This document shows, piece after piece, positions 17,051-25,963 of a stretch of DNA of 64,000 nt. This DNA is from Rossellomorea aquimaris (GTDB lineage Bacteria; Bacillota; Bacilli; Bacillales; Bacillaceae_B). The DNA lies in contig NZ_JXZC01000004.1 in the NCBI RefSeq assembly GCF_000935355.1, positions 186,001-250,000 on the forward strand, in the 5' to 3' direction. Position 1 is the stretch's first letter. The number at the start of each line of letters is the position of its first letter. Under the pieces are notes generated by a model. It had not been told where the DNA came from. It ran no database searches and saw nothing but the letters and a program-made list of their open reading frames with translations. Made by a program: the position numbers and the translations under genes.

Positions 17051-18937
17051 ATGATCGATTCTATTTTATTCAACATCATGTTAGTCGGAGTACTCGGGAT
17101 CGCTTCCCAATGGATTGCCTGGAGATTCAGGCTTCCTGCCATCGTCGTCATGTCGATTGTCGGACTGCTGGTGGGACCTATATTCGGTCTCATCAATCCA
17201 AAGGACGATTTTGGGGAAGTATTCAAACCCATTATATCAATGGCGGTTGCCATCATCCTTTTTGAAGGGAGCTTAAATCTTAATTTTCGAGAGGTAAGGG
17301 GATTAGGCAAGCCTTTATTTAGAATTGTAACCTTTGGAGCTTTACTCGCTTGGATATTAGGTTCACTTGGTGCTCACTATGTAGCCGGTTTGTCCTGGGC
17401 TGTTTCCTTTGTGATTGGTGGGTTGTTCATTGTTACCGGTCCAACCGTCATCCTGCCCCTGCTCAGGCAGGCAAAGCTTAAACCAAGACCGGCAGCCATC
17501 CTGAAATGGGAAGGAATAGTGGTCGATCCATTCGGTGCACTTCTCGCTGTATTCGCTTTTGAAATCATCAACTTTTTAATTAGCGATGACGTAACAGGTT
17601 TAACCTTATTACTGTTCTTTGCTGCTTCCCTGTTTGCCGTGGTCTTCGGATGGGCACTGGGGAAATTCACAGGCTTTATCTTTGAAAATGGACATGTGCC
17701 TGAATTCCTGAAATCACCCGTTGTCTTTGCACTTGTTCTTGCCTGCTTCACGATTTCAGATCAGATCACACATGAAACAGGCCTGTTAGCCGTGACGGCC
17801 ATGGGTATGACGTTAGCGAATATGCATATCTCATCCATCGATGACATGCGTCACTTTAAAGAAAACATTTCGGTCCTGCTCATATCGACGATTTTCGTCA
17901 TGCTGACAGCATCGTTAACTGTAGACACACTTTTACGAATCTTTAACTGGAACATTGTCGCGTTTGTCCTGCTTATGCTATTCATTGTCCGACCGCTATC
18001 GATCTGGCTATCCACGATAGGGACGGACCTCTCTAACAAGGAAAAACTTCTTGTCGGGTGGATTGCACCGAGGGGGATTGTCGCACTGACCGTTTCAAGT
18101 TATTTTGCATCGGTATTATTAGAAAAGGGCTTTGAGGATGCAGCAATTCTAACGTCCTTAACCTTTGCTCTTGTATTCTCTACAGTGTGTGCACATGGTT
18201 TCTCCATTAAGTGGCTGGCGAAGAAATTGGATTTAGCCATTGATGAAAGACCGGGAGTGATGATCGTGGGAGGGAGCAAATTCAGTACTGAGTTTGCCAA
18301 GACCCTTCAAGAGCTGAAGATCCCGGTATTGATCACCGATTCATCCTGGCAGCGATTGTTTTCAGTCAGAAAAGCCGGGATCCCATTTTACCGGGGCGAA
18401 ATTTTATCGGAACAAACGGAATATTATTTGGATATGACGCCGTATGAATACATGATTGCAGCTACGGAGCTTGATTCTTACAATGCTCTTGTGTGTACGA
18501 CATTTGTTCCGGAAATCGGCCGAAATAATTTATTCCAACTGAGCCTGCGGAGCCAGAGGGACGATGATCTTGAAGATATGGTCCACACGATTGGTGGACG
18601 GATCCTTTTCCAAAATCATGTGACGTGGGAAGAGCTGAACAAACGTGTTGAACGTGGAGACGTGTTTAGAAAAACAAATATCACTGAAAAGTACACCTTC
18701 GAATCGTATCTGCAGGAGCGGGAGGAGCATACATTATTGATGTTCGCCCTTAAACCTACAGGCAGGATCGAATTCTTTACGGAAGGGGCTTCACCTAAGG
18801 TTGAGCAGGGAGATGTCATTGTCAGTCTCACTCAGCCCTGTAAGGAGAAGAATAAGATCCAGGAGAAGCTTACGGTTCAACGTGAAAAAGAAATCATTAA
18901 AGCTCAAAACGAAACGAATAAAGAAAGCGCCGACTAA
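17051..18937 (+). CDS. CPA1-type cation:proton antiporter with C-terminal TrkA-like domain
   Basis: Protein of 628 residues. Residues 1 to about 395 form a 12-13 helix Na+(K+)/H+ antiporter core, with the conserved acidic residues of the family visible (ILFEGSLNLNF, IVVDPFGALLAV, TGPTVILP). From about residue 405 a cytoplasmic Rossmann domain starts at PGVMIVGGSKFSTEFAKTL, resembling TrkA-N/RCK regulatory domains that bind nucleotides, followed by a possible TrkA-C region. It would regulate pH and monovalent cations. RBS AAAGGAG at 17038. The stop codon sits in the loop of its own terminator. A copy of the GGGACGGACCT element occurs in frame at 18017-18031, encoding IGTDLS. Confidence 0.88.
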   Translation: MIDSILFNIMLVGVLGIASQWIAWRFRLPAIVVMSIVGLLVGPIFGLINPKDDFGEVFKPIISMAVAIILFEGSLNLNFREVRGLGKPLFRIVTFGALLAWILGSLGAHYVAGLSWAVSFVIGGLFIVTGPTVILPLLRQAKLKPRPAAILKWEGIVVDPFGALLAVFAFEIINFLISDDVTGLTLLLFFAASLFAVVFGWALGKFTGFIFENGHVPEFLKSPVVFALVLACFTISDQITHETGLLAVTAMGMTLANMHISSIDDMRHFKENISVLLISTIFVMLTASLTVDTLLRIFNWNIVAFVLLMLFIVRPLSIWLSTIGTDLSNKEKLLVGWIAPRGIVALTVSSYFASVLLEKGFEDAAILTSLTFALVFSTVCAHGFSIKWLAKKLDLAIDERPGVMIVGGSKFSTEFAKTLQELKIPVLITDSSWQRLFSVRKAGIPFYRGEILSEQTEYYLDMTPYEYMIAATELDSYNALVCTTFVPEIGRNNLFQLSLRSQRDDDLEDMVHTIGGRILFQNHVTWEELNKRVERGDVFRKTNITEKYTFESYLQEREEHTLLMFALKPTGRIEFFTEGASPKVEQGDVIVSLTQPCKEKNKIQEKLTVQREKEIIKAQNETNKESAD

Positions 18938-18955
18938 GTCGGCGCTTTCTTTTTG
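18920..18955. terminator. intrinsic terminator overlapping the antiporter stop codon
   Basis: Perfect 15-bp stem (18920-18934 with 18938-18952) whose 3-base loop is the TAA stop codon; T-run follows. An A-tract on the other side makes it usable on the minus strand for the 44-codon gene. Confidence 0.88.
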
Positions 18956-18962
18956 CGATACT

Positions 18963-19097
18963 CTATTTCTTTCCGCTATATTGCTCACCCAGTAACTGTT
19001 TCACTTGATTATACGTAAGACCTGAATGCTGATTGAGACGTTTGACTTCATCAATATCCGTTCCGGAACGAGTGACGTTTCTCTTCTGCTGCTCCAT
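18963..19097 (-). CDS. 44-residue small protein, unknown
   Basis: A minus-strand ATG at 19097 preceded by GAAGGGGGTG opens a 44-codon frame to a TAG at 18963. The product is hydrophilic and basic (begins MEQQKRNVTRSG, ends GEQYSGKK) with a central DIDEVKRLNQHSGLTYNQVK helix-like part. The N-x-EVK-x-N-x-x-S spacing vaguely recalls gamma-type small acid-soluble spore proteins, but the resemblance is too weak for assignment. It is bounded by terminators, so it is a single-gene unit. The strong RBS is the main support. Confidence 0.6.
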   Translation of the reverse strand: MEQQKRNVTRSGTDIDEVKRLNQHSGLTYNQVKQLLGEQYSGKK

Positions 19098-19150
19098 ACA
19101 AAACACCCCCTTCATTTAATGTAAGTCATCAGGAGGTTTCCTATACAAAA

Positions 19151-19182
19151 AAAGAAGGTCCGAGGGACGGACCTTCTTTCAC
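19151..19182 (-). terminator. terminator built from the GGACGGACC element
   Basis: Perfect 12-bp stem AAAGAAGGTCCG / CGGACCTTCTTT with loop AGGGA; on the minus strand a seven-T tract follows. It terminates the TspO-like gene and contains a full GAGGGACGGACCTT element. Confidence 0.85.
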
Positions 19183-19183
19183 A

Positions 19184-19906
19184 TTATGATTGTCGTGTAC
19201 GCTTGTATACCAGGTCAAAGATGAGGATGATAAAGGCGAGTGCATAGGCAGTATAAGAATAAGTTGAGTGTTCTGCCATGTTTTTTACTCCGATACCGAT
19301 AAATGCCCAGACAAACACAAGTGGATAGAGCATGTCATGCTGCCCGATGCGGAACCAGAAGGCAAGTACCGTAGCAACAAACAGTCCGAGATATGCCCAC
19401 ACCAATCCTGAAATGCCGAACCCGTCCCAGCCAATATCCGTTAAGTAATACGTGATATTTACAATCGTGGCAATGGAAATCCATCCTAAGTAAATTGAAA
19501 AAGGGGCTCTATCCAGGAGGGACGGACCTGTTCTCTTCACCCGTCTATAAAGGGCGATGAGAGTTGATAGGAGTCCGAGCATGATAAATACAGAAACGAG
19601 AAAATAATTGTAGTGCCACACGAATATCCATGCCGAATTCAATAAGGAACTGAGGATGAAAAGTCCGCTTGTTTCCTGATAAAGAGGAAGATTCCTTCTG
19701 TCTTTGGGGAATTGTCGGATGATCCATATCCCGATCAGCAGATAAATCAGGCTCCAGATGGAAAAGACATACCCTGCAGGAGTGATCATGATATCAAGCC
19801 TGTCACTGATTTCCCCCGTCGATTGATTATTCAAAGGCAAAGTCACAGCCAGCGTATTCATCACAATCACTAAAGCGAAAGCTAAAAGATTCAAGATCAG
19901 TTTCAT
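19184..19906 (-). CDS. TspO/MBR-like integral membrane protein
   Basis: Protein of 240 residues with about seven hydrophobic segments, rich in Trp and Tyr (SIWSLIYLLIGIWII, NSAWIFVWHYNYF, GWDGFGISGLVWAYLGLF). The pattern resembles the longer tryptophan-rich sensory protein/TspO relatives found in Bacillaceae, but the classical five-helix TspO is about 160 residues, so the assignment is to a TspO-like superfamily only. Function unknown; family members bind porphyrins or cholesterol. RBS AGGGGGT is well placed. A copy of the GGACGGACC element lies inside it at 19516-19530 (coding RTGPSL). Confidence 0.6.
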   Translation of the reverse strand: MKLILNLLAFALVIVMNTLAVTLPLNNQSTGEISDRLDIMITPAGYVFSIWSLIYLLIGIWIIRQFPKDRRNLPLYQETSGLFILSSLLNSAWIFVWHYNYFLVSVFIMLGLLSTLIALYRRVKRTGPSLLDRAPFSIYLGWISIATIVNITYYLTDIGWDGFGISGLVWAYLGLFVATVLAFWFRIGQHDMLYPLVFVWAFIGIGVKNMAEHSTYSYTAYALAFIILIFDLVYKRTRQS

Positions 19907-20081
19907 TGCGTATACCCCCTGTAAGTAGTGGTGTTATATACTATTCCACTCTTATCATAATAAAAACCAAATGAAGAGAGTTAGGAAAAAAGGATTAGTG
20001 AAAGATCATGAAGGATTTAAGGGATTTATCGAGAATTAGAAATAGGATAGGGACAATGAGAAAATCTATTAGGGGGACATT

Positions 20082-21869
20082 ATGGACCGTACAAATCATA
20101 CATATTCGGATGTTTGGGATTTAGATGTTTTTTTTCAAGGAGGAAGTGAATCTCGGGAATTTAGAAAGCATCTCGATACGTTAGAAAAAAAGAAAAATGA
20201 CTTTGCAGAAAATGCACTCGCTTTCCATCCGCCTCAATCGGCAAAAGACGCTGACCTGGTGTGGAAGCTTATTGAAGAAGCAAAAGAAGTGATGTTGTAT
20301 TTGCGTCAGGCAGGTGCATTCGTGAGCTGTCTGGAAGCTCAAAATATGAATGACAGAAAAGCAGATTCCCTCCGCGGGGAAGTCACAAGCCTAAGTGCGG
20401 ACTTTTCTTCTACTTTTACAAAGTTTCAGCAGCAGCTTTCAGATTGTACAGAGGAAATCTGGAATGAGCTGCTTCAGCATGATCACCTGAGTGAGATTAG
20501 GTTTGTCCTGAATGAGTGGAGACAAAAAGCGAAAGATAAGCTTTCAAGTGCAGAGGAGTCACTTATCCAGGCGTTAGCTGTCGACGGCTATCACGGCTGG
20601 GGACAAATGTATGACACGATCGTGGGGGCCATGGAGATTGAACATGATGGAAAAAAACTATCTGTTGGTCAGGCTAATAATCTGCTCTCAAGTCCAGACA
20701 CCAATACGCGCCAAAAGGTTTTTGAAAAATTAGAGAAGGCCTGGGAACAAAATGAGGAACTCTTTGCACGGACCCTCAATCACTTGGGTGGCTTTCGCTT
20801 AAATGTCTATAAAAAGCGCGGCTGGGACGAATTGATGAAGGAGCCACTGGAATACAACCGGATGAAGCAAGAAACGCTGGACGCCATGTGGGGAGCCATT
20901 TCAAAGCACAAGCAGCCTTTTGTTCAGTACCTGGAGAGAAAAGCGGATTTAATCGGGAAAGAACGTCTGGACTGGTACGATTTAGATGCACCTGTCGCAG
21001 AGTCGACGAGCACGATGCCATATGATGAGGGAGCGAAATTCATTCTAAAGCAGTTCTCTCGTTTTGGAAGTGAGATGGCCCAATTCGCTCAAAAGGCATT
21101 TGAGAATCAATGGATCGAAGCGGAGGATCGTGCTGGAAAGCGTCCAGGTGGATTTTGCACCTCCTTCCCGTTAAGCGATCAATCCCGTATCTTCATGACA
21201 TATTCAGGCTCCATGTCGAATGTCTCCACCCTTGCACACGAGTTAGGGCATGCGTTTCATTCTTATGCGTTAAAACCGATGCACACATTGAATCGTAACT
21301 ACGCCATGAATGTTGCCGAGACTGCATCCACTTTTGCCGAAATGATCGTGGCAGATGCTGCCGTAAAAGAAGCGGAAACGAAGGAAGAAAAGATTGCCCT
21401 CGTTGAAGATAAGCTGCAGAGAAGTGTCGCATTCTTCATGAACATCCATGCCCGTTACTTATTTGAGAGACGGTTCTATGAAGAGCGTAAGAAAGGGATT
21501 GTATCTGCTGATAAGCTTAACGAACTGATGGTGGACGCGCAAAGGGAAGCATTCTCTGACTCTCTTGGAGAGGTTCACCCGCGCTTCTGGGCATCGAAGC
21601 TCCATTTCTATATTACAGGAGTGCCATTCTATAACTTCCCGTACACCTTCGGATACTTGTTCTCACTGAGTATTTACGCCAAAGCACTGGAATCAAACGA
21701 AAGCTATGAAGAGAAGTATATGGCCTTACTGCGTGACACAGCCGTCATGAACGTAGAAGAGCTGGCGATGAAGCACCTTGGTGAAGACATCACAGAAGAA
21801 GCCTTCTGGGAAAAAGGTATCAAGCTATGCATTGCGGATGTGGAAGAATTTCTTGAATTAACAGAATAA
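20082..21869 (+). CDS. M3 family oligoendopeptidase
   Basis: Zinc metallopeptidase of 595 residues, matching the PepF/YusX-like M3B group in length. The catalytic HExxH is at 386-390 (HELGHAFHSYAL), and the third zinc ligand Glu is in the downstream NVAETASTFAEM block. The all-helical N-terminal half forms the lid of the substrate channel, limiting substrates to peptides. No signal peptide, so it is a cytoplasmic peptide-degrading enzyme. ATG start with TTAGGGGGAC upstream. Monocistronic, with a terminator containing the GGACGGACC element immediately after. Confidence 0.92.
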   Translation: MDRTNHTYSDVWDLDVFFQGGSESREFRKHLDTLEKKKNDFAENALAFHPPQSAKDADLVWKLIEEAKEVMLYLRQAGAFVSCLEAQNMNDRKADSLRGEVTSLSADFSSTFTKFQQQLSDCTEEIWNELLQHDHLSEIRFVLNEWRQKAKDKLSSAEESLIQALAVDGYHGWGQMYDTIVGAMEIEHDGKKLSVGQANNLLSSPDTNTRQKVFEKLEKAWEQNEELFARTLNHLGGFRLNVYKKRGWDELMKEPLEYNRMKQETLDAMWGAISKHKQPFVQYLERKADLIGKERLDWYDLDAPVAESTSTMPYDEGAKFILKQFSRFGSEMAQFAQKAFENQWIEAEDRAGKRPGGFCTSFPLSDQSRIFMTYSGSMSNVSTLAHELGHAFHSYALKPMHTLNRNYAMNVAETASTFAEMIVADAAVKEAETKEEKIALVEDKLQRSVAFFMNIHARYLFERRFYEERKKGIVSADKLNELMVDAQREAFSDSLGEVHPRFWASKLHFYITGVPFYNFPYTFGYLFSLSIYAKALESNESYEEKYMALLRDTAVMNVEELAMKHLGEDITEEAFWEKGIKLCIADVEEFLELTE

Positions 21870-21877
21870 TGTTTGCA

Positions 21878-21915
21878 GGGTCCGTTCCATTTTGGGGACG
21901 GACCTTATTTTTGTA
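21878..21915 (+). terminator. terminator built from the GGACGGACC element
   Basis: GGTCCGTTCC (21879-21888) pairs with GGGGACGGACC (21894-21904), followed by TTATTTTT, right after the oligoendopeptidase. Confidence 0.75.
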
Positions 21916-21928
21916 GTGGAACAACTTT

Positions 21929-22010
21929 ATCGACTGTTATTTCACGTCTATCAACCGTTCTTTCATTTTATCAACCGTATTTTCAACATATCGACCGTTC
22001 TGCGAAAAAC
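21929..22010. repeat. tandem array B, period 20-21 bp
   Basis: ATCRACYGT recurs at 21929, 21950, 21970 and 21990 (spacings 21, 20, 20), separated by T-rich variable stretches. It lies between the peptidase terminator and the lia promoter region. The rest of this 290-bp gap holds only the lia leader. Confidence 0.8.
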
Positions 22011-22162
22011 GACAAACTTCGCACCCTCCAAAACACCAATAATCGACAAGTCCTACCACACCTAAGCCTCAAGTCTGATACGAAAATAAAGCTCGGGCTC
22101 GTTATGGGAAATTCGGAAAATAGGTAGGATAGAGACATGAAGAAGAAAGGAGGCAACAACAT

Positions 22163-22507
22163 ATGAAGAAATTCGGATTGCTTTTAGCCGGAGGGATTGC
22201 AGCCATTGTCCTGCTTGCCAATTTAGGACCGATTGTAGGGCTTGCCATCTCCTTAGTGATCATGTACTACAGCTTTAAAGGGTTTGTAAAAACAGACTCG
22301 ACAATGAAGAAGATATTATGGGCACTGATCGGTCTTGCGGCATTCAGTGCTTCGATATCGAACTTCCCAGCGATCATCGGATTGGTTGCTCTGTACGTTC
22401 TGTATGTCATCTACAAGAACTGGAAAAAAGAAGAAGTCATGATAGAAGAAAAATCATCGGATCCATTCACTAATTTTGAAAGAGAATGGTCTCAATTAAA
22501 AAACTAA
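22163..22507 (+). CDS. liaI: LiaI-like membrane protein
   Basis: Small membrane protein of 114 residues with three to four hydrophobic helices (LLLAGGIAAIVLLANLGPIV, LAISLVIMYYSFKGF, LWALIGLAAFSASIS) and a charged C-terminal tail. Its position directly before a PspA-family gene and liaFSR identifies it as LiaI, the membrane anchor and scaffold that recruits LiaH during envelope stress. RBS AAAGGAGG at 22147. Its stop is 15 bp before liaH. Expression is expected from a LiaR-activated promoter just upstream; I cannot delimit the LiaR box with confidence. Confidence 0.88.
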   Translation: MKKFGLLLAGGIAAIVLLANLGPIVGLAISLVIMYYSFKGFVKTDSTMKKILWALIGLAAFSASISNFPAIIGLVALYVLYVIYKNWKKEEVMIEEKSSDPFTNFEREWSQLKN

Positions 22508-22522
22508 AGGAGAGATTCCACT

Positions 22523-23176
22523 ATGGCAAACCTATTTCAACGAATTAAAAATACAGTCATGTCCGACCTGCACGAAGCATTAGATAAGAAGGAAAAGAAA
22601 AATCCAATAGCTGTATTGAATCATTATTTAAGACAGTGTGAGCAGGAAGTAGAAAAAGTAAGTAAGCTGGTTGAGAGACAATATCTATTAAAAGAAGAGT
22701 TTCAAAAAGAGTATCAGCAGGCTTCTGCTTTAGCTGACAAACGAAAATACCAGGCTGAGGTTGCATCGAAAGCAAATGAAGAAGGTTTGTATGAATTTGC
22801 CCTTCAGGAACAAAAATACTATGAAGAGCGTGCCGCGCGCATCCAGGAATCAAAGCTGAAAGCAACGAAAGAGCTTGAAGAGCTTGAACGGAAATATGAA
22901 GAGATGAAGCACAAGCTGAAAGATATGTACATCAAGCGAATGGAGCTGATGGGAAGGGAGAATATCGCCCGTGCCCATAACAAGGTGAATTCTGTGCTTG
23001 AATCTTCTTCCGGTTATAACAACCAGGCGTTCTCTAAATTCGATGAAATTGAAACATACTTAGATCATTTAGAGCATGGTGTGAACTCCTCTTATTATCG
23101 AAATACGATTGACGCAAAGATCGCCAAATTAGAAAAAGAAGTGAAAAAAGAGGAAACGGAAGCCATTCCTTCATAA
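22523..23176 (+). CDS. liaH: LiaH, PspA/IM30 family phage-shock protein
   Basis: Protein of 217 residues of the PspA/IM30/Vipp1 family (ESCRT-III-like): starts with an amphipathic stretch (LFQRIKNTVMSDLHEALDKKE) and continues as long coiled coils of heptad-rich Glu/Lys (KYEEMKHKLKDMYIKRMELM). Such proteins form rings and rods at damaged membrane, here with LiaI. RBS AAGGAGAG. A hairpin at 23221 separates it from liaF, which would give an abundant liaIH transcript and a rarer read-through liaIHFSR transcript, as in B. subtilis. Confidence 0.92.
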   Translation: MANLFQRIKNTVMSDLHEALDKKEKKNPIAVLNHYLRQCEQEVEKVSKLVERQYLLKEEFQKEYQQASALADKRKYQAEVASKANEEGLYEFALQEQKYYEERAARIQESKLKATKELEELERKYEEMKHKLKDMYIKRMELMGRENIARAHNKVNSVLESSSGYNNQAFSKFDEIETYLDHLEHGVNSSYYRNTIDAKIAKLEKEVKKEETEAIPS

Positions 23177-23220
23177 AACATGGTATTCTAGGTTAAGAAA
23201 AACTCTACTGCTATATAAAA

Positions 23221-23252
23221 GGGGGAGCCCAACCGGGTTCACCCCGTTTTAT
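23221..23252 (+). terminator. hairpin between liaH and liaF
   Basis: GGGGAGCCC / GGGTTCACCCC inverted repeat followed by GTTTTATC. The weak U-tract suggests a partial terminator or 3'-stabilising structure for the liaIH message. Confidence 0.6.
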
Positions 23253-23308
23253 CATCAGATATAATTTACCGTGTTTATTTCATACATAACCAGGAAGGAG
23301 GAACCCCC

Positions 23309-24040
23309 TTGTTCAATCGTTTACGATCTGACGGAATCAGCTGGATCATTTTAATAGGAACATTGTTAATACTGTTGGAAGTGTCATTCTACGATGGGGG
23401 GGTTCTCGTCTTCCTCTCGATTGCAGCCTTCTGCATCTATATTGGAAGAAAGAAGCTTCCGAGTACCTTTGGAAAGATTCTGCTGTGGTTTGGGATCATC
23501 AGCTTAGCGATCAATATCTTTAATACCGTAGCGTTTAAATTTTTATTGTTTGCCATTCTTCTATTTATCATCGTCCGTTTTGCTGATTCGAAGAAACATC
23601 CTAAATACATCACTCCGACGATTAAGGAAACGTTCACTAACACAAGTGAACCACTCGTCATGAGGAAGTCAGCCCTTCAAAATGAATGGTTCGGGCCGAA
23701 ACGTACTCCGGAAGACGTATATGAATGGAATGATATCAACATCCAGGGTGTGATCGGGGACTCGGTCATCGATATTGGAAATACTGTGCTCCCTAAAGGG
23801 ACGTCCGTCGTTTCGATTCGAAACATATTGGGCAATATTGAGATATTGATTCCGTATGATGTGGAAGTGAGTGTTCATCACTCGGTCCTCGCCGGTTCGA
23901 TTGAGATTTTTGAAGAAGTGGAGCCGAAAGCAATCAATGAGTCTCTTTATTATCAAACGCCCGGCTACGAAACGGCTGTCCAGCGGGTGAAGATTGTCAC
24001 CTCCATGTGGATCGGGGATTTAGAGGTGAAGAGAATATGA
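23309..24040 (+). CDS. liaF: LiaF, inhibitor of the LiaRS system
   Basis: Protein of 243 residues with three or four N-terminal membrane helices (to about residue 90) and a C-terminal cytoplasmic beta-helical DUF2154-type domain (INIQGVIGDSVIDIGNTVLPKG...IGDLEVKRI). LiaF keeps the kinase LiaS silent without stress. TTG start behind AAGGAGGA. The gene overlaps liaS by ATGA. liaG, present between liaH and liaF in B. subtilis, is absent here; its place is the 130-bp hairpin region. Confidence 0.93.
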   Translation: MFNRLRSDGISWIILIGTLLILLEVSFYDGGVLVFLSIAAFCIYIGRKKLPSTFGKILLWFGIISLAINIFNTVAFKFLLFAILLFIIVRFADSKKHPKYITPTIKETFTNTSEPLVMRKSALQNEWFGPKRTPEDVYEWNDINIQGVIGDSVIDIGNTVLPKGTSVVSIRNILGNIEILIPYDVEVSVHHSVLAGSIEIFEEVEPKAINESLYYQTPGYETAVQRVKIVTSMWIGDLEVKRI

Positions 24041-25086
24041 GCACGGTCAGTAGGCAGATTGTTGCAGGCATTCTCTTTTCCCTTGGGATGGTGATCTTTT
24101 TATCGCTGTCATATTTTTATTTGTATCCCTTGAAGGATTGGTCCTTATTATGGGAAGTAGAGATTATGGATATACCGGGGGCCGGGTTTATCCTCGTTGT
24201 AAGCATCCTGATCGGAATCGTGTTCGGCATCCGGACAGGGGTGAAGGATAAACGGCAGCTGAGGGAGATTGAAGATGCCCTCATGAATGTGGAACAGGGA
24301 CGCTCGATCACACTCCCTGAAACGGCAACCTCAGAAGTACAGCAGGTTTGGAAAAAGGTCGATGCATTAGGAAAACATCTCTCGGATCAAGCGCGATATT
24401 CCCAGAAGCTTGCCAATGAAAAAGCGGAGGAGCAGGAAAAGAGGATCCAGGAAATCGTTTCCCAGGAGCGGAACCGCCTGGCGAGGGAATTACATGACTC
24501 GGTCAGTCAGCAATTATTTGCTGCATCCATGCTGATGTCAGCCATCACGGAAACACCGACGCCTGGCCGGACTCCCCATGAAGAGAAGCAGCTCTCCATG
24601 GTGGAGCAGATGATTCATCAGTCTCAGCTTGAAATGAGGGCACTACTCCTTCATCTTCGTCCCGTAGCGTTAAAAGGAAAGAATCTTCAAGAAGGAATGA
24701 AGGAGCTGCTGGTCGAATTAGCTCAGAAGGTCCCGCTGGATATTGAGTGGAAAATAGAAGACATGAGTCTTGATAAAGGAATCGAAGATCATCTCTTCAG
24801 GATCTTACAGGAGTCGGTGTCAAACACCCTGCGACATGCGAAGGCGACTTCCTTAGATATTCGCTTGATCAAAAGGGAATCGATCATAATTTTACGGGTA
24901 GTGGACGATGGGCAAGGTTTTGATGTGAACGAATCGAAAGTAACCAGCTCCTATGGGCTTCAGAACATGAGGGAGCGGGCCATTGAAATCGGTGGTACGT
25001 TTAAAATCATCAGTGTACCGAATAAGGGAACACGCCTGGAAGTGAAGGTTCCCGTTGTAGAGAATGAAGGTGAAAATAATGATTAA
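24037..25086 (+). CDS. liaS: LiaS sensor histidine kinase
   Basis: Sensor kinase of 349 residues: two membrane helices (about 7-30 and 48-66) with only a short extracellular loop (an intramembrane-sensing type), a HAMP-like linker, then HisKA_3 with phospho-acceptor His153 ([13 protein letters not shown]) and an HATPase domain ([38 protein letters not shown]). The start MSTVSRQ is used because it overlaps liaF by ATGA and has GAGGTGAAGAG upstream. It senses lipid II cycle inhibition through LiaF and phosphorylates LiaR. Confidence 0.95.
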   Translation: MSTVSRQIVAGILFSLGMVIFLSLSYFYLYPLKDWSLLWEVEIMDIPGAGFILVVSILIGIVFGIRTGVKDKRQLREIEDALMNVEQGRSITLPETATSEVQQVWKKVDALGKHLSDQARYSQKLANEKAEEQEKRIQEIVSQERNRLARELHDSVSQQLFAASMLMSAITETPTPGRTPHEEKQLSMVEQMIHQSQLEMRALLLHLRPVALKGKNLQEGMKELLVELAQKVPLDIEWKIEDMSLDKGIEDHLFRILQESVSNTLRHAKATSLDIRLIKRESIIILRVVDDGQGFDVNESKVTSSYGLQNMRERAIEIGGTFKIISVPNKGTRLEVKVPVVENEGENND

Positions 25087-25711
25087 AGTGGTATTTGTCG
25101 ATGATCATGAAATGGTAAGGATCGGGGTTTCTTCTTATTTATCCGCGCAGGCGGATATTGATGTCGTAGGGGAGGCGTCGGATGGGAAAGAAGGCGTCCA
25201 GCTTGCTCTGGAGCTCCGTCCGGATATTATCCTCATGGATCTTGTGATGAAAGAGATGGATGGCATTCAAGCGACGAAGGAAATCATTCAGGAGTGGCCT
25301 GAAGCGAAGATCATCATCGTCACAAGCTTCCTGGACGATGATAAGGTGTATCCAGCCCTGGAAGCGGGGGCGGTCAGTTATATGCTGAAAACGTCAAAAG
25401 CGAGTGAGATTGCCGAAGCGGTTCGTAAAACGTATAACGGCCAATCGATTCTCGAACCGGAAGTCACCGGGAAAATGATGACACGCATGAGACAGAAGAC
25501 AGTCTCTCATCCACATGAAGAGCTCACCAACCGCGAACTGGAAATCCTTCTATTGATGACGCAAGGGAAAACGAACCAGGAAATTGCAGATGAACTATTC
25601 ATTGCCCTGAAAACAGTGAAAACCCATGTGAGCAATATCCTCTCCAAGCTTGGAGTACAGGACAGAACACAAGCTGTGATCTATGCTTTTAAACATGATT
25701 TAGCTAAATAA
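25079..25711 (+). CDS. liaR: LiaR response regulator
   Basis: NarL-type regulator of 210 residues: receiver domain with acidic pocket DD at 8-9 and phospho-acceptor Asp54 ([13 protein letters not shown]), and a C-terminal LuxR helix-turn-helix ([20 protein letters not shown] ... [14 protein letters not shown]). The start [11 protein letters not shown] at 25079 is chosen over an upstream ATG because it matches the family N-terminus and has GAAGGTG before it. It overlaps the end of liaS by 8 bases. It activates liaIHFSR on envelope stress. Confidence 0.95.
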   Translation: MIKVVFVDDHEMVRIGVSSYLSAQADIDVVGEASDGKEGVQLALELRPDIILMDLVMKEMDGIQATKEIIQEWPEAKIIIVTSFLDDDKVYPALEAGAVSYMLKTSKASEIAEAVRKTYNGQSILEPEVTGKMMTRMRQKTVSHPHEELTNRELEILLLMTQGKTNQEIADELFIALKTVKTHVSNILSKLGVQDRTQAVIYAFKHDLAK

Positions 25712-25716
25712 TCGTG

Positions 25717-25757
25717 AAAAGTGACCCAAAAAGAAAACTTTTTGGGTCACTTTTTCG
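25717..25757 (+). terminator. intrinsic terminator of the lia operon
   Basis: 17-bp stem with GTGACCCAAAAAG / CTTTTTGGGTCAC and a T-run, 5 bp after liaR. The next 200 bp up to 25963 hold no other structure I can name. Confidence 0.9.
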
Positions 25758-25963
25758 TATAGAAAGAAGAAAGTACACGGATTTCCTTGACCAAAATGGC
25801 AAGCATCAGAAATCAAACATGAAATATACATCTAGTAAGGCTTGATGCATTTGGGTAACAAGTATGAAAAAAATGCAATTCTTTCCTCAACGGAAGGAGG
25901 AATAATGGTAGAATAAGCGATATATTGTCAAATATTGAAAAATAACCGCTGGGGGGATATAAC

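Noticed and set aside
21873..22127. 84-codon ORF between the peptidase and liaI
   Set aside because: It runs through a terminator and array B and has no RBS; composition is repeat-driven.
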